Positions 1 to 5,855 of a stretch of 8,022 nucleotides of DNA are shown piece by piece. Both the position numbers and the translations under genes were made by a program. Source of the stretch: Bacteroidales bacterium (GTDB lineage: Bacteria; Bacteroidota; Bacteroidia; Bacteroidales; UBA1402); NCBI GenBank assembly GCA_003506275.1, contig DOBD01000284.1:1-8022 (forward strand), given 5' to 3'. The notes beneath the pieces were generated by a model. It was not told the origin of the DNA. It saw nothing but the letters and a program-made list of their open reading frames with translations, and did no database searches. The first letter of the stretch is position 1, and every line of letters starts with the position of its first letter.

Positions 1-234
1 ATCATGGATGACTTTGGACTCACCCGGCTGGAGGGGCAACAACAACTGGACATGATGGAAATCATCGAGGACAGACATGGAAAATCGTCTACCATCATTG
101 CCAGCCAACTGCCGGTAGCCAGTTGGTATGAGGTTATTGGAGAAGAAACCATCGCTGACGCCATCCTAGACCGCTTGGTTCATACCTCACATCGAATCGA
201 ACTCAGGGGTGAAAGTTTAAGAAAAAAACTGTAA
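1..234 (+). CDS. istB: IS21-family transposition helper ATPase IstB, C-terminal part
   Basis: IstB is the AAA+ ATPase that assists the IS21 transposase IstA in target capture. The gene enters the window already open, so only the last 77 residues are seen. The first visible residues, IMDDFG, are the Walker B segment typical of IstB. They are followed by a sensor-1-like stretch, IIASQLP, and the family tail TIADAILDRLVHTSHRIELRGESLRKK, here spelled from its parts (TIADAILDRL, HTSHRIEL, GESLRKK), which contains the sensor-2 arginine region. The stop is TAA at 232-234. The end of the protein looks normal, with no frameshift, so the element could be intact to the left. Its istA partner would lie further upstream, outside the window. 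The identity is strong. Activity cannot be judged from a fragment. Confidence 0.93.
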   Translation: MMDDFGLTRLEGQQQLDMMEIIEDRHGKSSTIIASQLPVASWYEVIGEETIADAILDRLVHTSHRIELRGESLRKKL

Positions 235-278
235 TATTGTCAGTCGATCGTGTTCTTTGAATCCTAACCCGCCAGGGG

Positions 279-318
279 GGTCAGTATGACCGAAATGGGG
301 GGTCAACATCACCGAAAT
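279..318 (+). repeat. IS21 terminal sub-repeats (two 18-bp copies, 22-bp period)
   Basis: GGTCAGTATGACCGAAAT at 279-296 and GGTCAACATCACCGAAAT at 301-318 agree at 15 of 18 positions. Each is preceded by a run of Gs. The 22-bp spacing puts both copies on the same DNA face. IS21 family ends are known to carry repeated transposase-binding sites of this kind. Confidence 0.75.
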
Positions 319-323
319 ATCCA

Positions 324-504
324 ACTTATGACACTGCTGCTTTTTTCTAAACTTTTTTACCAGGTACCAATGTGCGCTAAAAGAGGCCCCAATTTGGAGT
401 GTAAATGTGTGGGGGATCTAAACAGAAAAAAGCGTTGATACAGCACAACAGGGATGTTGCATGAATGATAGAAGTAGAAAAAGGCAGCTTCGATTTGAAG
501 TCAA
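324..504. other. Intergenic stretch between the IS21 end and the ATPase gene stop
   Basis: I see no convincing gene here. On the minus strand, just after the ATPase stop, there is a weak CTTC/GAAG stem followed by TTTTT (about 478-500), which might help termination. It is too short to call with confidence. A plus-strand open frame from 461 to 685 runs antisense into the ATPase gene and is not a gene. Confidence 0.4.
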
Positions 505-1794
505 TTATATGCAAAACGCCGCATACAAGGGTACCGACTTGATGTTGTTCTCATACCCGAAGTTCTTTTTTGACAGGCGAATAGCATACGGACATTGGTA
601 TTGTTTCAAAAAGATACTAACGCTTTTTGAACGAACCCGCAAGCCACTTTTTACCTCTATAGGGATTACATCAATACCCTTTTGAATAACAAAATCCACT
701 TCGGCGGTATTGTCATTTTTCCAATACAGCAGTGGTATCAAATTTGAAGTAAAAGCCTGTGCCACATAGTTCTCGGCAACAGCCCCCAGGAAGGCGTTTT
801 CCGTTTCGATGGGAGATAAAATAGCTTGAGTGGCAATGCCAGACTGCATGGTAAGCATACCAACATCTGACATATAAATCTTAAAATCACTTAAATCTAC
901 GTGTACTTTTATCGGCATAGTGCCTTGAGTGGTTTTCTGACATTTAAGAATAATGCCAGCATATTTTAACCACTCGATGGATGCTCCAAAGATAGCGGAA
1001 CTGCCACCTCTCTGCACAACACGGTATTGAAACTTTCGGTTCTCCTTTGCTAACTGAGCGGGAATGGATTCATAGCAGGCGCGAATTTTAATGCTTGTGT
1101 TAGGCTCGGCGTATTTTGCCATATCCGCAATGTATTCATTTAAAATTCTGTTTTGAATATCCGCTACTGCCACAAAACTTTTCGTCGTAATATATTCATT
1201 AACAGCAGCAGGCATACCGCCAACAATCAAGTAATTATTATAGTAATCCAACGCAATGGAGTGCACATCCAATGGTTCGTTGGACTCAAAATGCTGACGA
1301 ATCAATCCAGCGAAAGTATCTTTTCCCAAAGCCCATAAAAACTCCTCAAAGTCCATTGGAAACAGCGTTAGTTCATCAACCTTTCCAACAGGAAAGGAGT
1401 ATTGTTTACGATTAATCGCCACCCCAAGCAAAGAGCCAGCAGCGACAATGTGATAATCCGGGGCTTGTTCACAGAAATATTTCAAGGAGGTCAACGCTCT
1501 TTCCGAAGCCTGTATTTCATCGAGAATGATTAATGTCTCACCAGGGATAATCCGTTGAGAATGCACCGTCTCCAAGTATTGAATTATTGGCATCGGGGTG
1601 ATTTCTTCCTCGAACTTCCGGGCAAGCGCTTTGTCTGTTTCGAGATTAACAATCAGAAAGTTTTCAAACTCCTGTTTTCCAAACTCTTGCAGGATATAAC
1701 TTTTGCCAACTTGACGTGCTCCGTTGACGATTAGCGGTTTCCTGTCGTTTTTGTTTTTCCAAACAACCAGTTTGTCGTAAATTTTTCTTCTCAT
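505..1794 (-). CDS. AAA_14/DUF4143 family ATPase
   Basis: A 429-residue P-loop ATPase of the archaeal/bacterial AAA_14 plus DUF4143 type, of full family length. Residues 25-32 (GARQVGKS) are the Walker A loop. Residues 88-93 (LIILDE) are Walker B, and 118-124 (AAGSLLG) match the sensor region. The C-terminal half is DUF4143. It holds E365-x-D367 followed by E380-x-K382 (IEVKSG), the pattern of a PD-(D/E)xK nuclease-like fold, so the protein may bind or cut nucleic acid. The family is abundant in Bacteroidota, is often acquired horizontally, and has no settled function. The ATG at 1794 directly precedes MRRKIYDKL, the usual family start. There is no Shine-Dalgarno, as is normal in this phylum. 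The gene has its own promoter (1836-1866), so it is probably not only read through from the WYL gene 189 bp upstream. Composition is AT-rich compared with the WYL gene. The family call is very sure; the biological role is unknown. Confidence 0.93.
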   Translation of the reverse strand: MRRKIYDKLVVWKNKNDRKPLIVNGARQVGKSYILQEFGKQEFENFLIVNLETDKALARKFEEEITPMPIIQYLETVHSQRIIPGETLIILDEIQASERALTSLKYFCEQAPDYHIVAAGSLLGVAINRKQYSFPVGKVDELTLFPMDFEEFLWALGKDTFAGLIRQHFESNEPLDVHSIALDYYNNYLIVGGMPAAVNEYITTKSFVAVADIQNRILNEYIADMAKYAEPNTSIKIRACYESIPAQLAKENRKFQYRVVQRGGSSAIFGASIEWLKYAGIILKCQKTTQGTMPIKVHVDLSDFKIYMSDVGMLTMQSGIATQAILSPIETENAFLGAVAENYVAQAFTSNLIPLLYWKNDNTAEVDFVIQKGIDVIPIEVKSGLRVRSKSVSIFLKQYQCPYAIRLSKKNFGYENNIKSVPLYAAFCI

Positions 1795-1835
1795 AGCCTT
1801 TGTCTTGTAATGCTACACTACTTCAAATCCAACGA

Positions 1836-1866
1836 CAAATATACTTTTATCTATGGATTTATCAAA
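1836..1866 (-). promoter_or_regulatory. Bacteroidota-type promoter of the ATPase gene
   Basis: Read on the minus strand, TTTG at 1866-1863 is followed after exactly 19 bp by TATATTTG at 1843-1836. This matches the Bacteroides consensus (-33 TTTG, -7 TAnnTTTG) at every fixed position. The start of transcription would fall near 1830, giving a leader of about 35 nt before the ATG at 1794. Confidence 0.75.
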
Positions 1867-1895
1867 ATAAACAGATTTTTTCATAGATAAAAGTA
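1842..1895. repeat. 22-bp inverted repeat overlapping the ATPase promoter (candidate operator)
   Basis: The left arm is 1842-1863 and the right arm 1874-1895, with a 10-bp spacer. The outer 14 bp (TACTTTTATCTATG at 1842-1855 and its exact complement at 1882-1895) are perfect. Over the full 22 bp, 18 positions agree. The left arm fills the promoter spacer and touches both boxes, and the right arm lies just upstream. A dimeric or tetrameric regulator bound here would block or recruit RNA polymerase. As a hairpin it would be AT-rich and not followed by a T-run, so terminator is less likely. The regulator is not shown; the ATPase itself or the neighbouring WYL protein are candidates. Confidence 0.7.
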
Positions 1896-1983
1896 ATAAA
1901 CGGCAGCATTACGCTAGACAGGTCACCCACTCCCCTAGACAAACTGGCCCAAATTCGTAGCATTTTAGGTCTTATTGTTGCAC

Positions 1984-2886
1984 CTATACGCACTTCTGAT
2001 GCCTTTCCAGCATCCCACCAATATACCCCTCCAACTCCGGTGCGTCCACCACCTCGACCTCGTCCAGCAACCCCATCACAAAACGCCCGACACCTTCCAG
2101 TGAGCACACCTTCGTCTCGAAAAGCCAGGAAGTATCAGACAACTTGATAAGGTCTTTGGTGGCAAGCGGGTATTCTTCCATGAGCAGGTTGGCCGCGCGC
2201 AGGCTGAGTTTGAGTTTGACGGGGATGAGTTCATCGCTGCTGATTCGGAAGACATCGATGAAGCCGGGATGGTGAGCCGTTTCAAACTGCCAGGGCTCGG
2301 AAAGGATTTCAACGCCCTCGATGCGCGACATTTTAAAGAGCTTGTTTTTGTGATCATCCAGGCAATAGCACCACACCTGGACATAATTGGTGGTAAAGGC
2401 ATAAGCTTCAACGACACGATCACGGATGTCGTTGCCATGCGCCGAGGAATAATCCTTCAAAACCACTTGCTGCTTGCTTTCAAACGCCTGCACCAACCGT
2501 TGCACGTTGCGACCGTTTTTGCCACTCACGATGGTATCGGCCAGGATGTTGTAATCGTAGACCGTATACAGTTTCTTTTTTAGGTTTTGTTTGAGCAGGT
2601 TGTTTTCATCGATGCTCTCGATAGCCGATTTGAGGATGAACGCTTCTTCTTCCGTAAAATGTATCAACTCGCTGATATCTTTGAAATAGGGAGAGTTGGT
2701 ATCAAGCCTCGGACAATTGTTTGCCTTCTTGACGACAAAGCCGGCATCACGAAAGGTGTCGATGTATCGGTAAACGGTCCGTGGTGTAAGGCCCAATTTG
2801 TCGGCCATCTCGTCTATTGTCAAGCAGTTATTAGCTGTCAACAGCTTCATCAATCGAAGCACGCGTTCAATTTTGGGTTGATCCAT
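1984..2886 (-). CDS. Helix-turn-helix/WYL-domain transcriptional regulator
   Basis: A 300-residue DNA-binding regulator of the YafY/WYL type. Residues 5-50 form the winged HTH (IERVLRLMKLL, then LTIDEMADKLGLTPRTVYRYI). Residues about 135-200 are the WYL domain, with the signature region as VWCYCLDD (171-178) in place of the usual Trp-Tyr-Leu and the following FKMSRIEGVEIL (184-195), which includes the conserved Arg188. The remainder is the WCX-like C-terminal extension. WYL domains sense ligands such as nucleotides or nucleic acid ends, and several family members repress phage-defence operons. The frame is open further upstream to 3021, but the extra 45 residues do not resemble the family and would run into the 3' end of the preceding gene. 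MDQPKIERV at 2886 is therefore the start. The gene lies 103 bp after the small membrane protein gene and 189 bp before the ATPase, on the same strand. Target genes are unknown. Confidence 0.9.
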   Translation of the reverse strand: MDQPKIERVLRLMKLLTANNCLTIDEMADKLGLTPRTVYRYIDTFRDAGFVVKKANNCPRLDTNSPYFKDISELIHFTEEEAFILKSAIESIDENNLLKQNLKKKLYTVYDYNILADTIVSGKNGRNVQRLVQAFESKQQVVLKDYSSAHGNDIRDRVVEAYAFTTNYVQVWCYCLDDHKNKLFKMSRIEGVEILSEPWQFETAHHPGFIDVFRISSDELIPVKLKLSLRAANLLMEEYPLATKDLIKLSDTSWLFETKVCSLEGVGRFVMGLLDEVEVVDAPELEGYIGGMLERHQKCV

Positions 2887-2989
2887 GTTTGTCAAGGTAT
2901 TAATATCACCACCAGCAGTCAACAACGAAAATACAATATTCAGCACACAATACTTCTCTAAATAACTAATTATCCTTGATATTCCATCG

Positions 2990-3217
2990 CTATTCACGTA
3001 TCTTCTTCCAGGATTCCTCAAAGGCCCTCTCCAGCGAGGCTTGATCTGGATACTGGTTTTTGTAGCGCTTGTAAAAAAAAGCCTTGTACCGCTCCTTATC
3101 CTTTCTCCGATCTATCTTGAAGTGGGTGTCATAACTCATAAATCCACCTTTGTCATGCGTAAGGATCAACACAATCAGTAGAATCACTACAAGTCCACAA
3201 ACAATCCCCATGTACAT
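2990..3217 (-). CDS. Small single-pass membrane protein, unknown function
   Basis: I do not recognise a family. The 75-residue product starts with a strongly hydrophobic segment (residues 4-20, GIVCGLVVILLIVLILT). A charged tail follows, rich in Lys, Arg, Tyr and Glu (DRRKDKERYKAFFYKRYKN … ESWKKIRE), which suggests an inner-membrane anchor with a cytoplasmic helix. ATG codons exist at 3217, 3211 and 3139. The last would drop the membrane segment and leave a 49-residue basic protein starting MSYDTHFK. The gene sits 42 bp after the HIRAN gene and 103 bp before the WYL gene, on the same strand, so the three may share a transcript. The clear hydrophobic/charged split favours a real gene, but no homology-type motif confirms it. 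Confidence 0.55.
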   Translation of the reverse strand: MYMGIVCGLVVILLIVLILTHDKGGFMSYDTHFKIDRRKDKERYKAFFYKRYKNQYPDQASLERAFEESWKKIRE

Positions 3218-3233
3218 TTATCTATCTGATTTA
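3213..3233. promoter_or_regulatory. Possible extra half-site of the ATPase operator motif
   Basis: TACATTTATCTAT at 3213-3225 matches 12 of 13 bases of TACTTTTATCTAT in the operator arm at 1842. A further GATTTA follows in both after a 1-nt shift. It overlaps the first codons of the small membrane protein gene. Only one arm is present, so a chance match in AT-rich DNA is possible. Confidence 0.3.
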
Positions 3234-3259
3234 ACTACATACATTTAGGCAAACACCCC

Positions 3260-3598
3260 TTACTCAACCTTCGTTGTTTTTGCCTTCAAATACACGATCA
3301 CCCCCACCTGATTTTCGGGGTTTTCCTCGGGCGATAAACGGTTGATGCGGGTTTCAAACAGATCCGAATGGCCTAGTTCCAGAAATTTGCTGATCTGGTG
3401 GTTCTCACCACGGGGAATAAAGCCGAGTTTGTGGTCACCAAAATAGATAGCCACGGCATAGGCGTCAAACTGGTTGTCATTTTCTCGAACGAGCGTGAGC
3501 GTGGTGCCCACCTTCAACTCTTGAAGTACTTCACAACCATCCCAGTAGGTAAAGCCGGCAATGTCAAAATGGAGAAAGTGTCTTTTGGTTGTCTTCAT
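3260..3598 (-). CDS. Stand-alone HIRAN-domain protein
   Basis: A 112-residue protein made almost entirely of one HIRAN domain. In HLTF/Rad5-type remodellers this domain binds 3' single-stranded DNA ends; in bacteria it also occurs alone or fused to nucleases. Visible signatures are FDIAGFTYWDG (11-21), LTLVRENDNQFDAYAVAI (34-51) and KLGFIPRGENHQISKFL (57-73). The last 35 residues (ETRINRLSPEEN … VGVIVYLKAK) complete the beta-barrel. The frame stays open upstream to an ATG at 3679. MKTTKRHFLHF at 3598 is chosen because the domain begins right after it and because a partial copy of this gene at 5348-5419 stays similar exactly up to this ATG and no further. It lies 155 bp after the AlbA_2 gene and 42 bp before the small membrane protein gene. 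A role in DNA-end sensing is inferred from the domain only. Confidence 0.85.
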   Translation of the reverse strand: MKTTKRHFLHFDIAGFTYWDGCEVLQELKVGTTLTLVRENDNQFDAYAVAIYFGDHKLGFIPRGENHQISKFLELGHSDLFETRINRLSPEENPENQVGVIVYLKAKTTKVE

Positions 3599-3662
3599 AG
3601 CAAAACGTATTTGTGATGCAACAAAGAAATGGCCGTTTTTTGACAACTTGTGACAATAAATA

Positions 3663-3696
3663 ATCACCAGCAAAAACACATGTTTTTGCTGGTGAT
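3663..3696 (-). terminator. Perfect 16-bp-stem hairpin between the AlbA_2 and HIRAN genes
   Basis: ATCACCAGCAAAAACA at 3663-3678 and its exact reverse complement at 3681-3696 enclose a 2-nt centre. It lies 58 bp past the stop of the AlbA_2 gene and 64 bp before the HIRAN start. On the minus strand it is followed by TATTTATT, only a moderate U-run, so it may be a terminator or attenuator. A protein-binding palindrome is the alternative. Confidence 0.5.
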
Positions 3697-3704
3697 CCGG
3701 TTTC

Positions 3705-3757
3705 CGACCGTTTATCGGTCGTTTATTGACTGTTTCGGTCGTTTATCGGTCGTTTAT
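3705..3757. repeat. Four 11-bp repeats at the 3' end of the AlbA_2 gene
   Basis: CGGTCGTTTAT occurs exactly at 3716-3726, 3736-3746 and 3747-3757. A fourth copy with two changes (CGACCGTTTAT) lies at 3705-3715. They form two abutting pairs separated by 9 bp. The last copy overlaps the stop codon of the AlbA_2 gene (3754-3756). In minus-strand reading the unit is ATAAACGACCG, so each copy supplies a TAA, though in differing frames. Confidence 0.85.
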
Positions 3758-5076
3758 TTTGGCAGTTCATAATAAGTACCCCTCCCTGTTTCACCAACTC
3801 TTACCAATAGCTGTTTATTGACCAAATTACGCAAATCATCAATTGTAACAGATTTGCCAATTTCGTTAATTTCCTGATATTCACTATTTGTAATTTTACC
3901 TTTTTCTTTCACATACAAGACGGCTTTAATCTGTCTTTCGCTCAGACCCAACTTACCCAAATCTACTGCATTGTAAATGTCTTTGCGGAAAACAATCAAA
4001 AAATCACTGCCTTCATTTGTGATTGTTGGAGGTGGCAACTTTGCCAACGAACATTGTTCTGTCATAATTTCAATGCCTCGACCCCACGATTCCACATAAC
4101 CGCTGCGAAAAAAAGCATTGGCAATATCGGGGTTATACGGGCGTGAGGAATGTTCGTGCATGAGTTTATCAACCGTCCAGTTTTCAGGAAGTTGACCCTC
4201 GTTCCAAATTCTTATTCTATCGGCATACACTTTAATCTGAATGGGTGTACAACCTGCATAATCTTTGTGTGCAACGGCATTTAATAGTGCCTCACGCAAA
4301 GCTGCCACCGGATATTCATAAGTTTCTACACGAGAAATTCCTTCGTAGCTTATCATTGCCCGAATGTACTTGGTAAAAAGCAAATCAATTGTTTTTTCGA
4401 CTTGTTCAAACAGGTTTCCGTGTATGGTGTCCTGAAACAGCAAATCGCTTTCTGTTCTGAAGTACCCAATTTTGATATACGCTCCTGTGACGAATTTCTC
4501 AGGGTCGGGGTGGAAAAGCAACAATGCAGCCCGCTTTAAAAGGCCGTTTTCAATTAGATTTAGGTTATTGAGTAATTGCTCCGTGGATTCTTTCAAGCAT
4601 TTTTCATCAAGTCGCTTGGCTTCAATTCCTTTTTTCTTGAAAAACTCAAAGGTTTCCTGTTTTAAATCTGAAATTTGAACACTTGGCACTTTAACACCAT
4701 CCCATTTTTTGCCGTATTTATGCATCAGGAACTTATCCAATGCTGCCCCTTTCAACTCTTGTTTAGTGGAACCACTGCGGAAATGATACTCTCCCTTATA
4801 ATTTACCGGATTGGTGTGTGGCTCAACCACAATCTCAATATAATCGCCTTGCTCAGTCTGGCACAGATTGACAGGGGCAACAATACCCAGAATGGAGGTT
4901 ATCTTGTTGGGCAGTTCCTCCAACAGTTTCTTAGCGTTCTTTACTCCTACCACATTTCCGTTATCGTCTTTACCAATGAAGAGCATACCGCCCTGTGCAT
5001 TGGCAAAGCCGCATATCCATTTCAGATATTCGTCTTTCCAAACGGATTTGTATTCTATGTTTTGAGTTTCGAGCAT
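3754..5076 (-). CDS. AlbA_2 (Schlafen-like) domain ATP-binding/winged-helix protein
   Basis: A 440-residue protein of the COG2865 type, of usual length. Residues about 5-115 are the AlbA_2 (Schlafen AlbA) nucleic-acid-binding domain: IEYK (7-10), CGFANAQGG (22-30) and FIGKDDNGNVVG (33-44). Residues about 255-345 are the GHKL-like ATP-binding part (HATPase_c_4). It shows REALLNAVAHKDY (261-273) with Glu262, Asn266 and His270, then IRIWNEG (288-294), RPYNPDIA (312-319) and WGRGIEIM (331-338). Residues 378-440 form a winged helix (LSERQIKAVLYV … NEIGKSVTIDDLRNLV … RGTYYELPK). Members are usually annotated as transcriptional regulators or DNA-binding proteins, often on mobile or accessory islands, with no proven reaction. 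The start MLETQNIEYKS at 5076 fits the family. The upstream 80 bp is very AT-rich, with only a poor promoter match. The gene is intact. The fold call is sure; the function is not known. Confidence 0.92.
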   Translation of the reverse strand: MLETQNIEYKSVWKDEYLKWICGFANAQGGMLFIGKDDNGNVVGVKNAKKLLEELPNKITSILGIVAPVNLCQTEQGDYIEIVVEPHTNPVNYKGEYHFRSGSTKQELKGAALDKFLMHKYGKKWDGVKVPSVQISDLKQETFEFFKKKGIEAKRLDEKCLKESTEQLLNNLNLIENGLLKRAALLLFHPDPEKFVTGAYIKIGYFRTESDLLFQDTIHGNLFEQVEKTIDLLFTKYIRAMISYEGISRVETYEYPVAALREALLNAVAHKDYAGCTPIQIKVYADRIRIWNEGQLPENWTVDKLMHEHSSRPYNPDIANAFFRSGYVESWGRGIEIMTEQCSLAKLPPPTITNEGSDFLIVFRKDIYNAVDLGKLGLSERQIKAVLYVKEKGKITNSEYQEINEIGKSVTIDDLRNLVNKQLLVRVGETGRGTYYELPK

Positions 5077-5153
5077 AATAATTTTTATTATCTGTTGTTT
5101 TAATAAACCTCAATAGCTATTTTTAATGTTATAAATGTATGAAGCGAAATTAA

Positions 5154-5308
5154 TCATGTATTCACCCACTCTTCAATTGAATATGTATTACCTGAATCGA
5201 CTATTTGAAACTTTCCATTGATTGTATAAAACGGAGCATATCCACCCACACAAAACAGTGATATCCGTTCACTTCTTCATCCTTTGTCAAGTCTTCTCTG
5301 ATTTTCAT
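5154..5308 (-). pseudogene. Frameshifted remnant of a small unrecognised gene
   Basis: An ATG at 5308 opens MKIREDLTKDEEVNGYHCFV, then runs out of sense and stops at 5201. From the middle of that frame, another frame continues with well-formed protein-like sequence (VGGYAPFYTINGKFQIVDSG, then SIEEWVNT) and stops at 5154-5156. Joining the two near 5246-5252 by restoring one lost base gives a plausible product of about 50 residues. I do not recognise the family. It lies just upstream of the AlbA_2 gene, on the same strand. It could instead be the end of a longer gene that has lost its front. Confidence 0.4.
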
Positions 5309-5347
5309 GGCTAATATAATTATTTTTTACGTAGACTGCTTCCGCTG

Positions 5348-5419
5348 TTATGGAAAGCTTTCCCAGTAGGTAAAGCTGGCAATGTCAAAATGGAGAAAGT
5401 GTCTTTTTGTTGTCTTCAT
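5348..5419 (-). pseudogene. Truncated duplicate of the HIRAN gene (first ~19 codons)
   Basis: The 59 bp at 5361-5419 match 3540-3598, the start of the intact HIRAN gene, at 57 positions. The copy begins at the same ATG (5419) and reads MKTTKRHFLHFDIASFTYW. It then leaves the similarity and stops after SFP at 5348-5350, so the rest of the domain is missing. The breakpoint falls inside a perfect 12-bp palindrome, GGAAAGCTTTCC (5352-5363). One of the two changes turns Gly15 into Ser. Similarity stops precisely at the start codon on the other side. Confidence 0.85.
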
Positions 5420-5594
5420 GTCATATGGAAAAAATACCTCATTTTCAATTCATAAAACGTGGAATCGACTATTTATCATTCTATATTTAAGCATCTTACC
5501 CGTGTTGATTTTTGGCTTATTGTGTATTCAATCAGGAGAACTGCACGTTATCCGAGTTGTTTTCAAAGCTGAAAGCAGATCAACATTAGGGTAA
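5418..5594 (+). CDS. Doubtful 58-residue frame with a membrane segment
   Basis: The frame from ATG 5418 gives a 58-residue product with a basic start, a hydrophobic stretch at residues 18-38 (LFIILYLSILPVLIFGLLCIQ), and a short tail ending at TAA 5592-5594. It resembles the signal or anchor region of an exported protein whose body has been lost, more than a complete gene. Its ATG overlaps, on the opposite strand, the start codon of the HIRAN fragment. No promoter is evident. It may be chance in AT-rich DNA. Confidence 0.2.
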   Translation: MSYGKNTSFSIHKTWNRLFIILYLSILPVLIFGLLCIQSGELHVIRVVFKAESRSTLG

Positions 5595-5610
5595 CCACCA
5601 GGCGTGGAGA

Positions 5611-5632
5611 CTTGATCACTAGCTTGATCACT
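5611..5632 (+). repeat. Two 10-bp direct repeats, 12-bp period
   Basis: CTTGATCACT occurs at 5611-5620 and again at 5623-5632, separated by AG. TGATCA inside it is palindromic. No gene depends on it visibly; it could be a remnant of a regulatory site. Confidence 0.5.
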
Positions 5633-5733
5633 TATTGTGCCCCACTAAGTAACAGAGGAAAAATATGATATATCAACCTCATATTCAATCCACTAACAAC
5701 CAGTGGCACCTCAACGTCCAAAATTCATGCCAC

Positions 5734-5798
5734 GGGATGGCAGCCCTGTCGGGATGCCATCCCCTCCCGGGGGAGGCAGACGCACTCGGGGGAGGCAG
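5734..5798. repeat. GC-rich inverted plus direct repeat cluster (REP-like)
   Basis: GGGATGGCA at 5734-5742 pairs with TGCCATCCC at 5755-5763 around a 12-nt loop. Immediately after, CCTCC…GGAGG (5763-5776) gives a second small stem. CGGGGGAGGCAG occurs twice (5768-5779 and 5787-5798, 19-bp period). The block is far more GC-rich than its surroundings and looks like a dispersed intergenic repeat or REP-type element. No copy elsewhere in the window confirms that. Confidence 0.5.
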
Positions 5799-5824
5799 TC
5801 GCCCCAATCGTTAACAACCCCTAA

Positions 5825-5855
5825 CTTTTCGGCTATTTTTCGGGATTTTTCGGGA
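5825..5855 (+). repeat. 10-bp tandem repeat upstream of the DUF5703 gene
   Basis: TTTTTCGGGA occurs twice in tandem (5836-5845 and 5846-5855). A degenerate third copy, CTTTTCGGCT, lies at 5825-5834. The repeats run through the -33 region of the probable promoter, so changes in copy number would alter promoter geometry. Confidence 0.65.

Larger units (their letters stand above)
1..323 (+). mobile_element. Right end of an IS21-family insertion sequence
   Basis: The istB tail is followed within about 45 bp by two copies of an 18-bp sequence, the multiple terminal binding-site arrangement known for IS21 elements. IS21-family ends finish in CA. The CA at 322-323 (…ATATCCA) directly after the second sub-repeat is the most natural terminus, but this boundary is inference because the left end and the target duplication are not in the window. 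Confidence 0.7.

Noticed and set aside
2269..2961. Two plus-strand frames inside the WYL gene
   Set aside because: They are antisense shadows with no recognisable domains.
2887..3021. Upstream extension of the WYL gene by 45 codons
   Set aside because: The extension does not resemble the family and would overlap the 3' end of the preceding gene. MDQPKIERV at 2886 is the normal HTH start.
3599..3679. Upstream extension of the HIRAN gene by 27 codons
   Set aside because: It would run through the hairpin at 3663-3696. The duplicated copy at 5419 is similar only from the ATG at 3598.
3705..3757. CRISPR array
   Set aside because: Units are 11 bp, mostly abutting, and lack spacers of regular length. 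No cas gene is present.
4675..5103. Plus-strand open frame of 142 codons
   Set aside because: It is antisense to the well-supported AlbA_2 gene and has no domain of its own.
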